DNA of 64,000 bases from Leptospiraceae bacterium (GTDB lineage: Bacteria; Spirochaetota; Leptospiria; Leptospirales; Leptospiraceae): the NCBI GenBank assembly GCA_024233835.1, contig JACKPC010000002.1:581001-645000 (forward strand). Reading direction: 5' to 3'. The position numbers were made by a program, and so were the translations under genes. The notes beneath the pieces were generated by a model that was not told the DNA's origin, ran no database searches, and saw only the letters and a list, made by a program, of their open reading frames with translations. Shown here piece by piece: positions 8,763-15,953 of this stretch (positions are counted from its first letter, which is position 1; each line of letters opens with the position of its first letter).

Positions 8763-9500
8763 TGTATTCTTACTTACTCCTTCCAGATTGATATTTTCAG
8801 CTACTTTTTTCAGGCTGTCAAGTGTTATTTCGGTGCTACTCCTTACCAGGTAGCGCATGGTTATTTCTATCCATCTCAAGGCCCTGCTTTCATCCTGTAG
8901 CTTCTCGAATAGTTTGAATATTCTGGGTAGTCTCTCTTCCAGTTCCGAGGAAAAGATGTTTTTCAGCAGGTGAAAAGCCGTTTGTAAGATCACATTCCCT
9001 TTGATTTCTTCATCTGAATATTTGGATAGGTCATAAAGTCTATACTGAAAATCCGGTATATAGCTTTCATAGGCCGGTAGATGTTCGATTATCGGTTTCA
9101 GACTGGTGCCGCTTCTCCAGCGGCTTTTACCGTGGTAAAGGACTATCGGGAGAACGATGGGCAGCTTACCCCTATTTTTGTTTAGCTTCAAATGTCTTTC
9201 CCAGATAGATAAAATATATTTCAAAAGTTGCAATGCGGTATACTTTCCGGGTCTACTTTTATGGTCAAAGAGTGTGTATAAATACCCGTTTTTCTGGTGA
9301 ATCTTTACCCGGTAGAGAACATCCGAAAAGCCTTCTTTTAGCTTATCATCTACAAAGCTTTCCTTTTCTAATTCGAGAGTTTCAAGGTCGATTTCCTTTA
9401 GTAGTTCGGGTGGTAGATAGTTTTGGAAGAAGTCGATTGCATTTTCCTTCTCTGTCATCAGGGACTTGAAAAACTTATCATGGATGTTTTCAGAATTCAT
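8535..9500 (-). CDS. Rpn-family PD-(D/E)XK nuclease, copy 1 (recombination-promoting nuclease/putative transposase)
   Basis: A 321-residue protein of the Rpn / Transposase_31 type. Catalytic features of the PD-(D/E)XK fold are visible: SDVLYRVK (Asp on the first core strand) and LFDHKSRP (the D-x-K element) at about residues 60-85, followed by QLLKYILSIWERH. The middle contains the family-typical PIVLYHGKSRWRSG and LYDLS-Y-D-I motifs. E. coli Rpn proteins are DNA endonucleases linked to recombination and phage defence. The C-terminal 75 residues form a charged helical tail that differs from the neighbouring paralogue, whereas the first 260 residues differ by essentially one residue (Asn71 here, Thr71 there). 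An internal ATG at 8762 could start a separate small product. It is transcribed away from its twin's 3' end, separated by 172 bases. Confidence 0.85.
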   Translation of the reverse strand: MNSENIHDKFFKSLMTEKENAIDFFQNYLPPELLKEIDLETLELEKESFVDDKLKEGFSDVLYRVKIHQKNGYLYTLFDHKSRPGKYTALQLLKYILSIWERHLKLNKNRGKLPIVLPIVLYHGKSRWRSGTSLKPIIEHLPAYESYIPDFQYRLYDLSKYSDEEIKGNVILQTAFHLLKNIFSSELEERLPRIFKLFEKLQDESRALRWIEITMRYLVRSSTEITLDSLKKVAENINLEGVSKNTMPTIAETLIKEGYEKGIAEAKRLADLQTKRAERKGKLRTAINLKKAGAELAFIAKITEFDEVYLNRFFCRLGEEF

Positions 9501-9580
9501 GAGAATGTCAGGAAATTATATTGGGGGAAAACTGTCCAGAAGATTTACTATACGTTTATTAGCTATTTATGGAATCACTG
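8711..9580. repeat. Tandem duplication unit, left copy
   Basis: About 870 bases that recur almost unchanged at 9831-10700 with a constant offset of 1120. The unit covers the nuclease part of the Rpn gene and about 80 bases upstream of its start, including the GGGGGAAAACTGTCCAGA segment. Only scattered single-base differences were seen. Confidence 0.9.
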
Positions 9581-9672
9581 TTTGGAGAAAGCTAAATTTT
9601 AATACTTTATTCTCCGTTTTTAAATGATGAAAGATTTATTTTGATATGACTGAATTTAGTAATTTCGCAAGT

Positions 9673-9882
9673 TTAAAGTTTCGCTTTTTTGAAAAAGCGA
9701 TCCAGGTAAACTTCTTCAAGTTCGGTGATTTTTGCGATAAAGGCAAGTTCTGCCCCTGCTTTCTTTAGGTTCATAGCAGTACGAAGCTTTTCTTTGCGCT
9801 TTTCCCGCTTTGCACGCAGATCCGCTTTAGCAATCCCTTTTTCATAGCCTTCTTTAATGAGTGTCTCTGCGATTGTTGGCAT
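9673..9882 (-). CDS. Candidate intragenic C-terminal small protein of Rpn copy 2
   Basis: The same internal start as in copy 1: ATG at 9880-9882 with AAGGAG at 9897-9902 on the minus strand, 14 bases apart. The product would be 69 residues. Its first 17 residues match the copy 1 product and the rest diverges, so the two small proteins could each be specific for their own nuclease. This is inference from sequence only. Confidence 0.3.
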   Translation of the reverse strand: MPTIAETLIKEGYEKGIAKADLRAKREKRKEKLRTAMNLKKAGAELAFIAKITELEEVYLDRFFKKAKL

Positions 9883-10620
9883 TGTATTCTTACTTACTCC
9901 TTCCAGATTGATATTTTCAGCTACTTTTTTCAGGCTGTCAAGTGTTATTTCGGTGCTACTCCTTACCAGGTAGCGCATGGTTATTTCTATCCATCTCAAG
10001 GCCCTGCTTTCATCCTGTAGCTTCTCGAATAGTTTGAATATTCTGGGTAGTCTCTCTTCCAGTTCCGAGGAAAAGATGTTTTTCAGCAGGTGAAAAGCCG
10101 TTTGTAAGATCACATTCCCTTTGATTTCTTCATCTGAATATTTGGATAGGTCATAAAGTCTATACTGAAAATCCGGTATATAGCTTTCATAGGCCGGTAG
10201 ATGTTCGATTATCGGTTTGAGACTGGTGCCGCTTCTCCAGCGGCTTTTACCGTGGTAAAGAACTATCGGGAGAACGATGGGCAGCTTACCCCTATTTTTG
10301 TTTAACTTCAGATGTCTTTCCCAGATAGATAAAATATATTTCAAAAGTTGCAATGCGGTATACTTTCCGGGTCTACTTTTATGGTCAAAGAGTGTGTATA
10401 AATACCCGGTTTTTTGGTGAATCTTTACCCGGTAGAGAACATCCGAAAAGCCTTCTTTTAGCTTATCATCTACAAAGCTTTCCTTTTCTAATTCGAGAGT
10501 TTCAAGGTCGATTTCCTTTAGTAGTTCGGGTGGTAGATAGTTTTGGAAGAAGTCGATTGCATTTTCCTTCTCTGTCATCAGGGACTTAAAAAACTTATCA
10601 TGGATGTTTTCGGAATTCAT
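9673..10620 (-). CDS. Rpn-family PD-(D/E)XK nuclease, copy 2
   Basis: A 315-residue paralogue of the gene at 8535-9500. The N-terminal nuclease region is practically identical, with SDVLYRVK and LFDHKSRP as the catalytic strand and D-x-K elements. The C-terminal tail is clearly different: a six-residue shorter linker (KADLRAKREKRKEKL in place of an Ala/Leu-rich stretch) and an ending in FFKKAKL instead of FFCRLGEEF. Identity is therefore very high in the catalytic part and lower in the tail, which suggests recent duplication or gene conversion limited to the 5' part, or tail exchange. The promoter region is duplicated too, so both copies may be expressed alike. Confidence 0.85.
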   Translation of the reverse strand: MNSENIHDKFFKSLMTEKENAIDFFQNYLPPELLKEIDLETLELEKESFVDDKLKEGFSDVLYRVKIHQKTGYLYTLFDHKSRPGKYTALQLLKYILSIWERHLKLNKNRGKLPIVLPIVLYHGKSRWRSGTSLKPIIEHLPAYESYIPDFQYRLYDLSKYSDEEIKGNVILQTAFHLLKNIFSSELEERLPRIFKLFEKLQDESRALRWIEITMRYLVRSSTEITLDSLKKVAENINLEGVSKNTMPTIAETLIKEGYEKGIAKADLRAKREKRKEKLRTAMNLKKAGAELAFIAKITELEEVYLDRFFKKAKL

Positions 10621-10700
10621 GAGAATGTCAGGAAATTATATTGGGGGAAAACTGTCCAGAATATTTACTATACATTTATTGGCTATTTATGGAATCACTG
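9831..10700. repeat. Tandem duplication unit, right copy
   Basis: Right-hand copy of the 870-base unit at 8711-9580. Identity continues upstream of the gene start to GGAATCACTG at about 10700 and then stops; on the other side it stops at the start of the charged tail of the protein. Confidence 0.9.
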
Positions 10701-10744
10701 ACTACCTGTATATGAAAAAAAAAATCGCTCTGTATTTTTCCCTA

Positions 10745-10945
10745 CTATTCAAACTCTATAGCTTTATCCAATTCGATTATACTTCCCGTCTGCGGAACTA
10801 TTGTTATCTTTTTCAGACCGGGTTTGGGTAGTTCCTTCAATTCAACTTTTATTTCATTCGGTGATATCCATTCCGCGATAAAAGGGTTTAATCCTTCGAT
10901 AATAACTTTAGAGCCTTCCATAAAACCATTTCCAAAAATCTGGAT
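10745..10945 (-). pseudogene. 3' fragment of an IPT/TIG-like domain gene, cut by an IS3 remnant
   Basis: The minus-strand frame reads IQIFGNGFMEGSKV followed by strands such as WISPNEIKVELKEL and LKKITIVPQTGS, then a stop at 10745. The pattern (G-x-G-F, a V-x-F/I strand, then I-x-V-x-L) fits an immunoglobulin-like IPT/TIG domain, usually found in surface or exported proteins. The frame is broken at about 10945 where the terminus of an IS3-family element begins, and no 5' part of the gene appears beyond the element. An in-frame ATG exists at the junction, but it is formed by the IS end, so expression is doubtful. Confidence 0.5.
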
Positions 10946-10990
10946 TGACATGCCCCACCACTACCAATCGTAATGGTGTAAATCTCCCTA

Positions 10991-11260
10991 TCAAGCAATT
11001 TTTTTCAAATATTCAAATGGAGAAATTCCTCCAAGAGCACTATGTGGTCTTGAGCTATTATAGTGTTCTCTCCATTCTGAAATGATTTGTTTTGCTTCCT
11101 TTAAGTCTTTAAACCCATTTTCATTCAAACATTCATTCCGAAACTTGCCATTAAAACTTTCTACAAATGCATTTTGAGTTGGTTTCCCTTTCTGGATAAG
11201 AGGAAAAGAACAATCAGAAACAAATTTAGGAGATTCAAAATTTAATTTCTTGCTATAATA
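10991..11260 (-). pseudogene. IS3-family transposase OrfB, C-terminal fragment
   Basis: Reading the minus strand from about 11260 to the TGA at 10991-10993 gives an uninterrupted 89-residue stretch with the hallmark end of IS3 OrfB integrases: KGKPTQNAFVESFNGKFRNE, then a helix, then REHYNSSRPHSALGG and SPFEYLKK. The Glu in NAFVESFNG is the last residue of the DDE triad. The two catalytic Asp residues and the N-terminal half are absent, so this is a dead remnant. Confidence 0.85.
11251..11259 (+). promoter_or_regulatory. Extended -10 promoter for the FG-GAP lipoprotein gene
   Basis: TGCTATAAT is a perfect extended -10 element (TGnTATAAT) 43 bases before the ATG at 11302. No good -35 is present, as is usual for extended -10 promoters. 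The element lies inside the IS3 remnant, so the remnant probably supplies the promoter. A GGAAGGAAAG ribosome site follows at about 11287-11296. Confidence 0.5.
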
Positions 11261-11301
11261 TTACTATATTCATAGGTTTAGTTTTAGGAAGGAAAGTAAT
11301 A

Positions 11302-14004
11302 ATGAAAAGCAACAAATTATTCTTATTTTTATTCATTCTAAATTTTGTTTTGTCATACTGCTCCAGAGTTCCTTTTTTCAGCGGTAAGGATACATCTATT
11401 ACAAATAATCTTATCCGGTTCTTTCAGATCAGTTCCGGGACAAAGCTTTACCTTTCAGTCAAAGGCCAGCTCAAAGATGGCAATGGCAAACCGATGGCTT
11501 ATGCTGTTATGAGCCAGAATACAACCGGCATAAGCACCGCCACATCTATTCGGGCCGGTTCGGCAGTGGAAAAGATTCGATGTGCGGACTATAGTCTTGC
11601 GTCAAGCTCTATTCAGTGTATAAAAATCATCAAACCGGATAATTTCAGTAAAAAGTCTTCTGATGGCTGCTATGTACTATATTTGGGTACAACTAACAAT
11701 CCGCAGGCAAGGCAGATTGCGAAAGTAAGGAACATTCAGTCCGGCCAGCTCATCCGGTATTTTTATACAAAAAAATTGGAAGCAGGCATATCCCGTTATA
11801 CAGCCTATTCCTGCTCCGGTGAATACCTTGCTGAAGAAGCCATTACAGACACGACCTCCGGAACCATTACCGATGCTAGTGGCAACTATACCATAAAAGC
11901 CGAGGCCGGAAAACTAAATATCTTCACTGTCAAAACACCAGCAGAGGACAAAGGCGATATTAAAATCGACCTGACAGGTTATTCCACAAAAGAAACTCTT
12001 ACAGAACTGAGTCAGAACCCGGCCAACCTGCCTGTAACAGTGCCGACTACTCTACAAACCAGTCCGGTGTCAGCAGGAGTTATTATTGAAACAATACCAA
12101 CTGCCAGCAATACTCCGGCGACAGAAACAACTCCAGCAGTAAGCATAGATCCAGCGACTTTAATTCAGATAGCAGAAGCCGAGACTACAACAATATCACT
12201 GCCTACAGTAACCTACAGCGGTAGCCCATTTACATTTACACAAAATTTATCGATTACAACCCAGACACCCACTGTGACAGGAACTGTTACGAGTTGTACA
12301 GCAAGTCCTACTCTACCTGCCGGACTAAGCATTGCTGCTACTACCTGTGTCATTAGTGGAACACCAACCACAGTTCAGTCAGCTACCTCTTATACAATTA
12401 CCGCTACCAATAGTGCTGGAAATACCACAGCCACTATCAGCATTAAAGTTCTTGGTACCTGGGTTCAGGATGCCTATCTCAAGGCTTCCAATGCTGGAGC
12501 TGGTGATAATTTTGGTAGATCCGTATCTACTGTCAGTGGTGATTATTTAGTTGTAGGTGCTAATGGAGAGAGCAATAGTTCTACAGGTATCGATAACACA
12601 GATAATGCCAGCATTACAGATACAGGAACTGCCGCTTCTTCCGGTGCAGTCTATATCTTCAAAAGGAATAGTTCTACCGGGGATTGGTCTCAGGATGCCT
12701 ATCTAAAGGCCTCCAATACAGGAGCATCTGATTATTTTGGTAATTCTGTATCTATCAGTGGTGATTATATAGTTGTAGGGGCTTATGGAGAGGGTAATAG
12801 TTCTACAAGTATCAATAACACAGATAACGCTTCTATTACAGATGCAGGAACAGTCGTTAATACCGGTGCGGCTTATATCTTTAAAAGGGATAGTTCAACT
12901 GGTAATTGGTCTCAGGATGCATATCTCAAGACCTCCAATGCTGGATCTGGTGATAAATTTGGTATTACTGCATCTATCAGCGGTGATTATGTTGTTGTAG
13001 GAGCTAATGTAGAGGGTAATAGTTCTACAAGTATCAATAACACAGATAATGCCAGCATTACAGATGCCGGAACTGCCGCTTCTTCCGGTGCTGTCTATAT
13101 TTTTAAAAGGAACAGTTCTACCGGGGATTGGTCACAGGATGCCTACCTCAAAGCTTCCAATGCAGAGGCATCTGATCAATTTGGTATTTCTGTATCTATC
13201 AGCGGTGATTATGCAGTTGTAGGTGCTTATAACGAGGGTAATACTTCAACAAGTATCAATAATACAGATAATGCCAGCATTACAGATGCCGGAACTGTCA
13301 CTAACGTAGGTGCGGCTTATATCTTTAAAAGGGATAGTTCTACCGGGGATTGGATTCAGGATGCCTATTTAAAGGCCTCCAATGCAGAAGCAGCTGATCA
13401 ATTTGGTAATTCTGTATCCATCAGCGGTGATTATGCTATTGTAGGGGCTCATCAAGAGGATAATAGTTCTACAAGTATCAATAATACAGATAATGTCAGC
13501 ATAACAGATGTAGGAACTGCCACTCAATCCGGTGCAGCGTATATCTTTAAAAGGAATAGTTCCACAGGGGATTGGTCTCAGGATGCATATCTCAAAGCTT
13601 CCAATGCAGCGGCATCTAGTTATTTTGGCATTTCTGTATCTATTAACGGTGATTTTGCCGTTGTAGGGGCTTATCAAGAGGGTAATACTTCTACTAGTAT
13701 CAATAACACAGATAATGCCAGTATTACAGATACTGGAACTACCAGTTTTATAGGTGCGGCTTATATCTTTAAAAGGGATAGTTCTACCGGGGATTGGATT
13801 CTGGATGCATATCTCAAAGCTTCCAATGCAGGCGCAAGTGATGCTTTTGGTCTTTCTGTATCTGTCAGCGGTGGTTATGTTGTTGTAGGGGCCAATTTAG
13901 AGGATAATGGTTCTACAAGTATCAATAACACAGATAATGCCAGCATTACGGACGCAGGAGCGGCATCTAATTCCGGTGCTGTTTATATCTTTAAATTAAA
14001 ATAA
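11302..14004 (+). CDS. FG-GAP seven-repeat propeller lipoprotein, cassette copy 1
   Basis: A 900-residue exported lipoprotein with lipobox LSYC (Cys20). Residues about 40-240 form an extra N-terminal region with pieces like a carboxypeptidase-regulatory fold (SVKGQLKDGNGKPMA and later DASGNYTIKAEAGK). Residues about 305-390 are a putative Ig (He_PIG-like) domain with SYTITATNSAGNTTATISI. From about 390 to the end there are seven repeats of about 74 residues, each with QDAYLKASN, a D-x-FG motif, GDYVVVGA and GAVYIFKR. These are FG-GAP repeats, which fold as a seven-bladed propeller and often bind ligands or calcium on the cell surface. The gene is followed one base later by its AgmX-like partner. 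Two further copies of this pair lie at 54.1 and 58.1 kb; copy 1 is the most divergent and has the long extra N-terminal region. Confidence 0.85.
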   Translation: MKSNKLFLFLFILNFVLSYCSRVPFFSGKDTSITNNLIRFFQISSGTKLYLSVKGQLKDGNGKPMAYAVMSQNTTGISTATSIRAGSAVEKIRCADYSLASSSIQCIKIIKPDNFSKKSSDGCYVLYLGTTNNPQARQIAKVRNIQSGQLIRYFYTKKLEAGISRYTAYSCSGEYLAEEAITDTTSGTITDASGNYTIKAEAGKLNIFTVKTPAEDKGDIKIDLTGYSTKETLTELSQNPANLPVTVPTTLQTSPVSAGVIIETIPTASNTPATETTPAVSIDPATLIQIAEAETTTISLPTVTYSGSPFTFTQNLSITTQTPTVTGTVTSCTASPTLPAGLSIAATTCVISGTPTTVQSATSYTITATNSAGNTTATISIKVLGTWVQDAYLKASNAGAGDNFGRSVSTVSGDYLVVGANGESNSSTGIDNTDNASITDTGTAASSGAVYIFKRNSSTGDWSQDAYLKASNTGASDYFGNSVSISGDYIVVGAYGEGNSSTSINNTDNASITDAGTVVNTGAAYIFKRDSSTGNWSQDAYLKTSNAGSGDKFGITASISGDYVVVGANVEGNSSTSINNTDNASITDAGTAASSGAVYIFKRNSSTGDWSQDAYLKASNAEASDQFGISVSISGDYAVVGAYNEGNTSTSINNTDNASITDAGTVTNVGAAYIFKRDSSTGDWIQDAYLKASNAEAADQFGNSVSISGDYAIVGAHQEDNSSTSINNTDNVSITDVGTATQSGAAYIFKRNSSTGDWSQDAYLKASNAAASSYFGISVSINGDFAVVGAYQEGNTSTSINNTDNASITDTGTTSFIGAAYIFKRDSSTGDWILDAYLKASNAGASDAFGLSVSVSGGYVVVGANLEDNGSTSINNTDNASITDAGAASNSGAVYIFKLK

Positions 14005-14014
14005 AGTGAATTTT

Positions 14015-14455
14015 ATGAAACAACATTCAACGAGTATCACAATAGGAATTACTGCTGTTTTAATCATCGCTTATCTACTTCATCGTGATAGTATGCGAGA
14101 AAAGCAAATGGCACTTCTTCTTAGCCAGAGCCAGCAGCAAAAAACAAAGGACGGTGGAAAAACAATCGACCCTTATTTACAAAACCAGGTGAAAAATCGA
14201 ATTATCAAAGGATATGATGAGCTTCAGGACTGCTATAAGGAGTATCTAAAACAAAATCCAAAAATAACAGATGGTGAAGTAAAAATGGACTGGCAAATCG
14301 ACACCGATGGTAAGGTTATCAAACCGGCTGTAATTTTAAGCCCATTGGAAAAAAGCTTTCACTCCTGCCTTGGGCAGAAGATTTCTGGCTGGACGTTTCC
14401 ACCGCCGCTGGTGCAAAAATATGTAGTGCATACTTTCAAGTTTAGTAAGAAGTAG
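14015..14455 (+). CDS. AgmX/PglI-like C-terminal domain protein, cassette copy 1
   Basis: A 146-residue protein with one N-terminal membrane helix (about 8-22) and a soluble part rich in Gln and Lys followed by a domain with DCYKEYLKQNP, GEVKMDWQIDTDGKV, a conserved Cys in FHSCLGQKI and the W-T-FPPP element. This matches the AgmX/PglI C-terminal domain (TonB-C-like), known from gliding-motility and envelope complexes of myxobacteria. A GTG at 14006 in the same frame is an alternative start; the ATG at 14015 is preferred because the helix then starts normally. It directly follows the FG-GAP lipoprotein gene, and the same pairing occurs twice more in the window, so the two proteins probably work together in the envelope. 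Confidence 0.75.
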   Translation: MKQHSTSITIGITAVLIIAYLLHRDSMREKQMALLLSQSQQQKTKDGGKTIDPYLQNQVKNRIIKGYDELQDCYKEYLKQNPKITDGEVKMDWQIDTDGKVIKPAVILSPLEKSFHSCLGQKISGWTFPPPLVQKYVVHTFKFSKK

Positions 14456-14666
14456 TGACACTTCCATATATAAACTCTCAGTGTATATAGTATTTTTGTT
14501 AATAACTGTGTACTAATATACTGAATGTAAATATTATTGCATTCCCTACTTCTTTTTGTTTACAGACTTTACATTTAAGACTGTAATGATACAGGAGAGC
14601 TAGTAAAAGCAGGATGGATAATTAAAGCTGGAATTAACTATAACAATTTTTTTAAAATAGCGACAC

Positions 14667-14994
14667 TCAATTTTTAAAGGAAGTTAATTCCATAAGATTC
14701 TCATATTCTATTTCACTAAGGTTTTCATCTCTCTTCTTTCCCATAAGAACATCGTATTGTTTTTGAATGAGCTCCGGTGCTGTCCGGTTGATTTTTTTTA
14801 GTAATCGGCTTTCCCTTTCAGAAAGTACAGCTGTATCGTTCTCTCTCTGCAATTTCATGCCAGGTTCACTTTCCAGTTCACTGACAATGTCTTGCATGGT
14901 ATATCCGGGATGCGGATTTCTAAAAAATCGTATAACTCCTGTTTGCCTCTTCCGGTAGCTTTTTAACTGTTTCTAATAATACCTGTGTTTCCAT
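14667..14994 (-). pseudogene. Decayed small gene (antitoxin-like N-terminus, coiled C-terminus)
   Basis: From the ATG at 14992-14994 the minus strand reads METQVLLETVKKLPEE, a start resembling small DUF2281-type proteins. It then needs a frame change to continue as KQELYDFLE and a further one to enter the 76-residue frame containing LSERESRLLKKINRTAPE and YDVLMGKKRDENLSEIEYEN, which ends at 14667. The C-terminal motif is common in small proteins of unknown function near toxin genes. Two frame breaks in about 330 bases suggest a pseudogene. The C-terminal frame alone has an ATG (14895-14897) but no convincing ribosome site. Confidence 0.45.
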
Positions 14995-15041
14995 CGGATA
15001 ACAAGAAAAGCACTAAACAGAATTTTGGTCTAGAAATAAAT

Positions 15042-15069
15042 TTGACAGGCCAATTTCGGATAATATAAT
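15042..15069 (+). promoter_or_regulatory. Consensus sigma-70 promoter without an intact gene
   Basis: TTGACA (15042-15047), a 16-base spacer and TATAAT (15064-15069) match the consensus in both boxes. The first downstream ATG (15076) opens only an 11-codon ORF. It may drive a decayed gene or a non-coding transcript. Confidence 0.6.
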
Positions 15070-15126
15070 TCAGCTATGATAACTCTGGACAAGAATTCGA
15101 TCATCCAATAGCCATTGCTTGATTTT

Positions 15127-15180
15127 TTTATAAAGAAATTCGGGAGAAAATCATTGAGCTTGGAAACGGAAATATCTCTT
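15127..15180 (+). repeat. Dispersed repeat, left copy flanking the two-domain lipoprotein gene
   Basis: ATAAAGAAATTCGGGAGAAA and the following 35 bases recur at 17638-17692 in the same orientation with few changes. In the right copy the frame reads YKEIREKIIELRNVNIS before a stop, as if both were 3' ends of a lost small gene. Confidence 0.6.
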
Positions 15181-15297
15181 AACCTCCTATTTCAATTTGA
15201 GGTAGAGATAGGAGATGGACAGTATGGACTTAAGAGACGCTCCCCTTTCCTCGCAGGCATCTCTTTACCCATAAGTTTTTTACCTATCCCCCTCAGT

Positions 15298-15368
15298 CCC
15301 CCTTTCCTAATTCGCTTTGCTTCGGCTCAGGCTAACACCTCGCTCAGCACAAGTCGCAGGAAAGGGGG
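15298..15368. repeat. Palindromic repeat with CCCCCTTTCCT / AGGAAAGGGGG arms
   Basis: Eleven-base perfect arms (15298-15308 and 15358-15368) flank a 49-base centre containing TTCGGCTCAGGCTAACACCT. The form suits a REP- or MITE-like mobile stem-loop. Confidence 0.55.
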
Positions 15369-15442
15369 AGATTTTATCATTTTAAGGTATCCTTGCGATG
15401 TTTGATAACCAGGAAAAAATAGAGCATCTTCGCGAAGCGGCT

Positions 15443-15479
15443 CCTTCCCCGGTCATTGAGCCTGTCGAAATGGGGAAGG
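15443..15479. repeat. Palindromic repeat with CCTTCCCC / GGGGAAGG arms
   Basis: Perfect eight-base arms enclose GGTCATTGAGCCTGTCGAAAT. The core TTGAGCCTGTCGAA resembles the element in the DUF2723 gene at 60.94 kb. It lies just after a CTTCGCGAAG palindrome. Confidence 0.5.
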
Positions 15480-15677
15480 CGGGGGTTAGGTTAATTGTGG
15501 GTAAGGATATGGCCGGAGGTGATTCAAGAACCACGCAAAACACCAAACAGAGCTATAATTTTAAGAAAAACTTAAATCGCAGTATATATACGGTAAAAAA
15601 GATTTTTTTATTTCTTTGAGCTCGGCATCCCGAATGCTAAGAACAATACAGGTTTGCTACAATATGGGTTTTTACAC

Positions 15678-15714
15678 TTTCCCAAGCCGGAGATTAACCC
15701 TCCGGTTTGGGAAA
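15678..15714. other. Stable hairpin of unknown role
   Basis: TTTCCCAAGCCGGA pairs with TCCGGTTTGGGAAA (one G-U pair) around a nine-base loop. There is no T-tract on either side, so it is not a standard terminator. Confidence 0.45.
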
Positions 15715-15953
15715 TTCACAATTCACTCCTGTCTTATCCTGCTTTTCTTGTACAGGTCTTTTTTTCGCTGAGTAATTACTTTTTTTTATAATATTCAAAA
15801 AACCAAATATAGATATTGACCGATTTTTTATCCAAAACCAGTATGGAGAACTTTCTATTTATTTCATTAATCCAACATAATTAGGTGGTATGAATCGATT
15901 TAGTTGAATTGTAAGAAAATGGAAGAAAGAACTTTACATAGGGGTAATTTCAG

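Larger units (their letters stand above)
10946..11260 (-). mobile_element. Truncated IS3-family element
   Basis: One end is intact: TGACATGCCCCACCACTACC at 10945-10964 resembles an IS3-type terminal repeat. The inner part encodes only the C-terminal third of the transposase. The other end is missing, and the sequence passes directly into the promoter region of the FG-GAP lipoprotein gene at 11302. Confidence 0.7.
14995..15953. other. Gene-poor region with promoter, repeats and hairpins
   Basis: About 960 bases with no intact gene. Visible items are a consensus promoter at 15042-15069, a short ORF MITLDKNSIIQ that stops after 11 codons, a fragment repeated near 17.6 kb, two palindromic repeats (15298-15368 and 15443-15479) and a stable hairpin at 15678-15714. 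It looks like a graveyard of mobile or toxin-antitoxin sequence. Confidence 0.5.

Noticed and set aside
13369..13677. Minus-strand open frames inside the FG-GAP repeats (also at 54681 and 59087)
   Set aside because: They mirror the repeat pattern of the real plus-strand gene and have no start signals.
15115..15619. Two open frames of 96 and 73 codons on the plus strand
   Set aside because: They read through palindromic repeats and the decayed fragment; no ribosome site or recognisable protein.
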